Source: Nostoc sp. MS1 (lineage in GTDB: Bacteria; Cyanobacteriota; Cyanobacteriia; Cyanobacteriales; Nostocaceae). From it: 64,000 nucleotides of DNA. The DNA is taken from NCBI RefSeq assembly GCF_019976755.1, contig NZ_AP023441.1:3593501-3657500 (forward strand), given 5' to 3'. Positions 61,952-64,000 of this stretch are shown piece by piece. The translations under genes were made by a program, and so were the position numbers. The notes beneath the pieces are model-generated. The model searched no databases, was not told where the DNA came from, and was given only the letters and a program-made list of their open reading frames with translations. The number at the start of each line of letters is the position of its first letter. Positions within the stretch are counted from its first letter, which is position 1.

Positions 61952-62966
61952 AAATCTCCTCAAATACTAAATGTGTCAAGTAATAAGTTTTCACACAGCA
62001 GAATGTGAAGCCAGGAGTTACCCCATAGGTTTGTCCTGCGTTCTTGCTACTCAGCAGCATTAAAGATTTATCAGACGGGATACAACCAAATTAATGACTG
62101 TAATCCTCTGAATATCCTTGATTTATAGCTGGTAAGTATTTAATCCTAGTGGTATAGTTGATTTTAACAGAATGGGGTATCCCATACAATATTGGTTGTC
62201 AAGAGAATCGAGTTAGTTGACCAAACATACTGATGATGTAATTGAGATTTTTGAAGTTGCGTTAATCACTACCCATAACTCGTGTAGTGAATCCGTCTAT
62301 TGCTTTGTGAGTTTATATAATTCAGTCTATAGGGTATAAATTTTTTTTGCAGCGAATTTGGGAAAATTTCCCCTAATTTTTTTATTTATACCTTGACATA
62401 GCGAGAAATATTACTCACTGGATCTATCCTCAGTGTGAACCCATTATTGCGGACAAAAAAGTTTTGGGGATCAGCTTACATAAACAGATAACTTTAAATA
62501 GACACATCATATCAAGGTGCGAATAGAGGTTGACAGATGCTACACATCAAGTAAAACTTAATTTATGTATCTACTTGTAACAAGTCTCCCCGGAAGCGTT
62601 AATGTTTGTTAATTGCTCTTGAATCTTAGATTTAAGACTCAGTACGTGGATAATTTTCTGCTACTGCTAACAGCACGTATTTACTCTTTCCTGGCAGGAG
62701 TATAAGTTTACAAAGAAAAGATTAAATTGACTCATTATTAACATTCTCTAGAAGACTTATCTTCTAACTTAGAAGGTAAATAGGTGTGTTTCTTACCATA
62801 CCTGCACGTCTTGAGGAGAGTGTTCCAAGCGAGGCATTAATTGATAATGCTAATTTCTCATAACGCTAGTTTTGGTGACGAAAAATTCGATAAACTGAAG
62901 CTGGTTTGTGCCGAGAAAAATTTTTTTTGAGAAACTCTTAAGTTAAAGATCGGAGTGGTAGAAGGA
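61952..62966. other. Long prk-petH intergenic region
   Basis: About 1,015 bases without an open frame I can support. It contains a GGGGTAT dyad (ATGGG-GTAT-CCCAT at 62174-62187), a candidate NtcA half-consensus site at 62567, and a degenerate copy of the TACTGCTAACAGCAC repeat near 62660. Much of it probably is the 5' untranslated leader of petH. petH leaders in related cyanobacteria come from nitrogen-regulated and constitutive promoters. Confidence 0.5.
62567..62605 (+). promoter_or_regulatory. Candidate NtcA-type promoter upstream of petH
   Basis: GTA-N8-TAA at 62567-62580 differs by one base from the NtcA consensus GTA-N8-TAC. TAATGT, a TAN3T-type -10 element, lies 19 bases downstream at 62600-62605, close to the 22-23 bases of class II NtcA promoters. 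A GTT-N8-TAC sequence near 62792 is a second weak candidate. NtcA control of petH is established in Anabaena, but the exact site here is only a proposal. Confidence 0.3.
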
Positions 62967-64000
62967 ATGTCTAATCAAGGTGCTTTTGAGAGTGCTGCCA
63001 ACATAGAATCAGGTAGCCGCATCTTCGTTTACGAAGTGGTGGGTCTACGTCAGAACGAAGAAACTGAACAAACGAACTACCCAATTCGTAAAAGTGGCAG
63101 TGTGTTCATCAGAGTGCCTTACAATCGCATGAATCAAGAAATGCAGCGTATCACTCGACTAGGCGGCAAAATTGTTAGCATTCACCCTGCCAGCATACTA
63201 GAGCAAGTCAATGGCAAAGCTGCTAACACTGAGAATGGTAAAGCCACACCTGTAACAACAGATATTCAAGCTAAAGGTGTCTCAGAAACACCTGCGGAAG
63301 AAAAGTCTAAGAAAAAAGACAACAAAGGCAACACCATGACTCAAGCGAAAGCCAAACACGCTGATGTTCCTGTCAATACTTACCGTCCCAATTCCCCTTT
63401 TATTGGTAAGGTCATTTCTAATGACCCACTGGTACAAGAAGATGGGATTGGTATAGTTCAACACGTTAAATTTGATCTAACTGGTGGTGACTTAAAGTAC
63501 ATCGAAGGTCAAAGTATTGGCATTATCCCCCCAGGTTTAGATAAAAATGGTAAGCCTGAAAAACTGAGACTCTACTCCATCGCCTCAACCCGTCATGGCG
63601 ATGATGTAGATGATAAAACAATCTCCTTGTGCGTCCGTCAATTAGAGTATAAGCATCCAGAAACTGGCGAAACAGTCTACGGTGTTTGTTCTACCTACCT
63701 GACTCAAATTAAACCAGGTGACGAAGTTAAGATTACTGGGCCTGTGGGTAAAGAAATGCTATTACCTGAAGACCCAGAAGCTAATGTCATTATGATGGCA
63801 ACTGGTACTGGTATTGCGCCTATGCGAGCTTACCTGTGGCGGATGTTTAAGGATTCAGAAAGAGCTGCTAACCCAGAATATCAATTTAAAGGATTCTCTT
63901 GGTTAATTTTCGGCGTTCCTACAACTCCCAACATTCTATATAAAGAAGAACTGGAAGAAATTCAGCAAAAATACCCCGAAAACTTCCGCCTCACCTATGC
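62967..64000 (+). CDS. petH: Ferredoxin-NADP reductase, long form (3' end outside window)
   Basis: PetH transfers electrons from ferredoxin to NADP. The frame opens at the ATG at 62967 (MSNQGAFESAANIESG) and stays open to the window end (344 codons). An N-terminal CpcD-like domain (about 17-75: RIFVYEVVGLRQN) attaches the enzyme to phycobilisomes. A Thr/Lys-rich linker (about 85-130) leads to the catalytic part (from about 131) with FAD-binding RLYSIAS and GVCSTYL and NADP-binding MATGTGIAPMRAY. An internal ATG at 63336 (codon 124, MTQAKAKHADVP) is preceded by AAAGG and could start the short isoform. Confidence 0.95.
   Translation, partial: MSNQGAFESAANIESGSRIFVYEVVGLRQNEETEQTNYPIRKSGSVFIRVPYNRMNQEMQRITRLGGKIVSIHPASILEQVNGKAANTENGKATPVTTDIQAKGVSETPAEEKSKKKDNKGNTMTQAKAKHADVPVNTYRPNSPFIGKVISNDPLVQEDGIGIVQHVKFDLTGGDLKYIEGQSIGIIPPGLDKNGKPEKLRLYSIASTRHGDDVDDKTISLCVRQLEYKHPETGETVYGVCSTYLTQIKPGDEVKITGPVGKEMLLPEDPEANVIMMATGTGIAPMRAYLWRMFKDSERAANPEYQFKGFSWLIFGVPTTPNILYKEELEEIQQKYPENFRLTY

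Noticed and set aside
62174..62187. ATGGG-GTAT-CCCAT dyad as an NtcA site
   Set aside because: The GTA-TAC spacing next to it is five bases, not eight, so it does not fit the NtcA consensus; it may be another operator.

Overview
The window looks like chromosomal DNA from a filamentous, probably heterocyst-forming cyanobacterium of the Nostoc/Anabaena group. It carries PetH with a CpcD-like N-terminal domain, phosphoribulokinase, DUF1818, a CIA30/NAD-binding protein, a heme oxygenase next to HemN, and many cyanobacterial two-component proteins. It also has abundant HIP1 octamers (GCGATCGC, e.g. 2517, 2643, 4803, 6483) and the short tandemly repeated heptamers typical of Nostocales. Species cannot be fixed from sequence reading alone.

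Layout. 1-7.8 kb: a GH13 amylase (cut by the window edge) is divergent from a treZ-treY-treH cluster that makes trehalose from glucan ends and hydrolyses it; related GC-rich repeats sit in both spacers and after treH. 7.8-11.3 kb: an amino-acid-type binding protein, a Nudix hydrolase, pgk and a universal stress protein. 11.3-16.4 kb: a DUF4145 gene split by a complete insertion sequence with a 6-bp target duplication, tRNA-Pro(GGG) with its terminator, DUF1818, a secreted protein, rpoZ, a decayed IS5-type element and a Nif11-like peptide. 16.9-28.5 kb: a Hanks-type kinase, a squalene/phytoene synthase-family protein, a 1272-residue hybrid histidine kinase, a GHL10-type hydrolase, a zinc metallopeptidase and a second hybrid kinase. 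28.5-36 kb: a chemotaxis-type locus, with CheY-CheC-hybrid kinase on the minus strand and CheA-CheW-MCP-CheB-CheR on the plus strand. An IS1-type remnant lies in the shared promoter region and a heptamer array is translated inside CheA. 36-46 kb: DUF3592, a PLP decarboxylase, YchF, a GCS2-like protein, a methyltransferase, a heme-oxygenase-fold iron enzyme, and ftsI with an FtsL-like gene. 47-53.8 kb: a repeat-rich lipoprotein, hydrolases, glgB and a HugZ-like protein. 53.9-64 kb: CIA30 protein, ho-hemN, metK, and divergent prk/petH separated by about 1 kb; petH runs off the window.

Functional themes are glucan/trehalose turnover (amylase, TreZ/Y/H, GlgB), carbon fixation and photosynthetic electron flow (Pgk, Prk, PetH), tetrapyrrole metabolism (HO, HemN, HugZ-like), a cytoplasmic-receptor chemosensory pathway, and cell division. 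The most unusual things are the repeats and insertions: composite heptamer/CTCCCC arrays that enter reading frames or displace starts, a dispersed element present at 24.2 and 42.1 kb, and the reconstructable DUF4145 disruption. I did not find a clearly new defence or biosynthetic system; the best candidates for undescribed biology are listed as findings.
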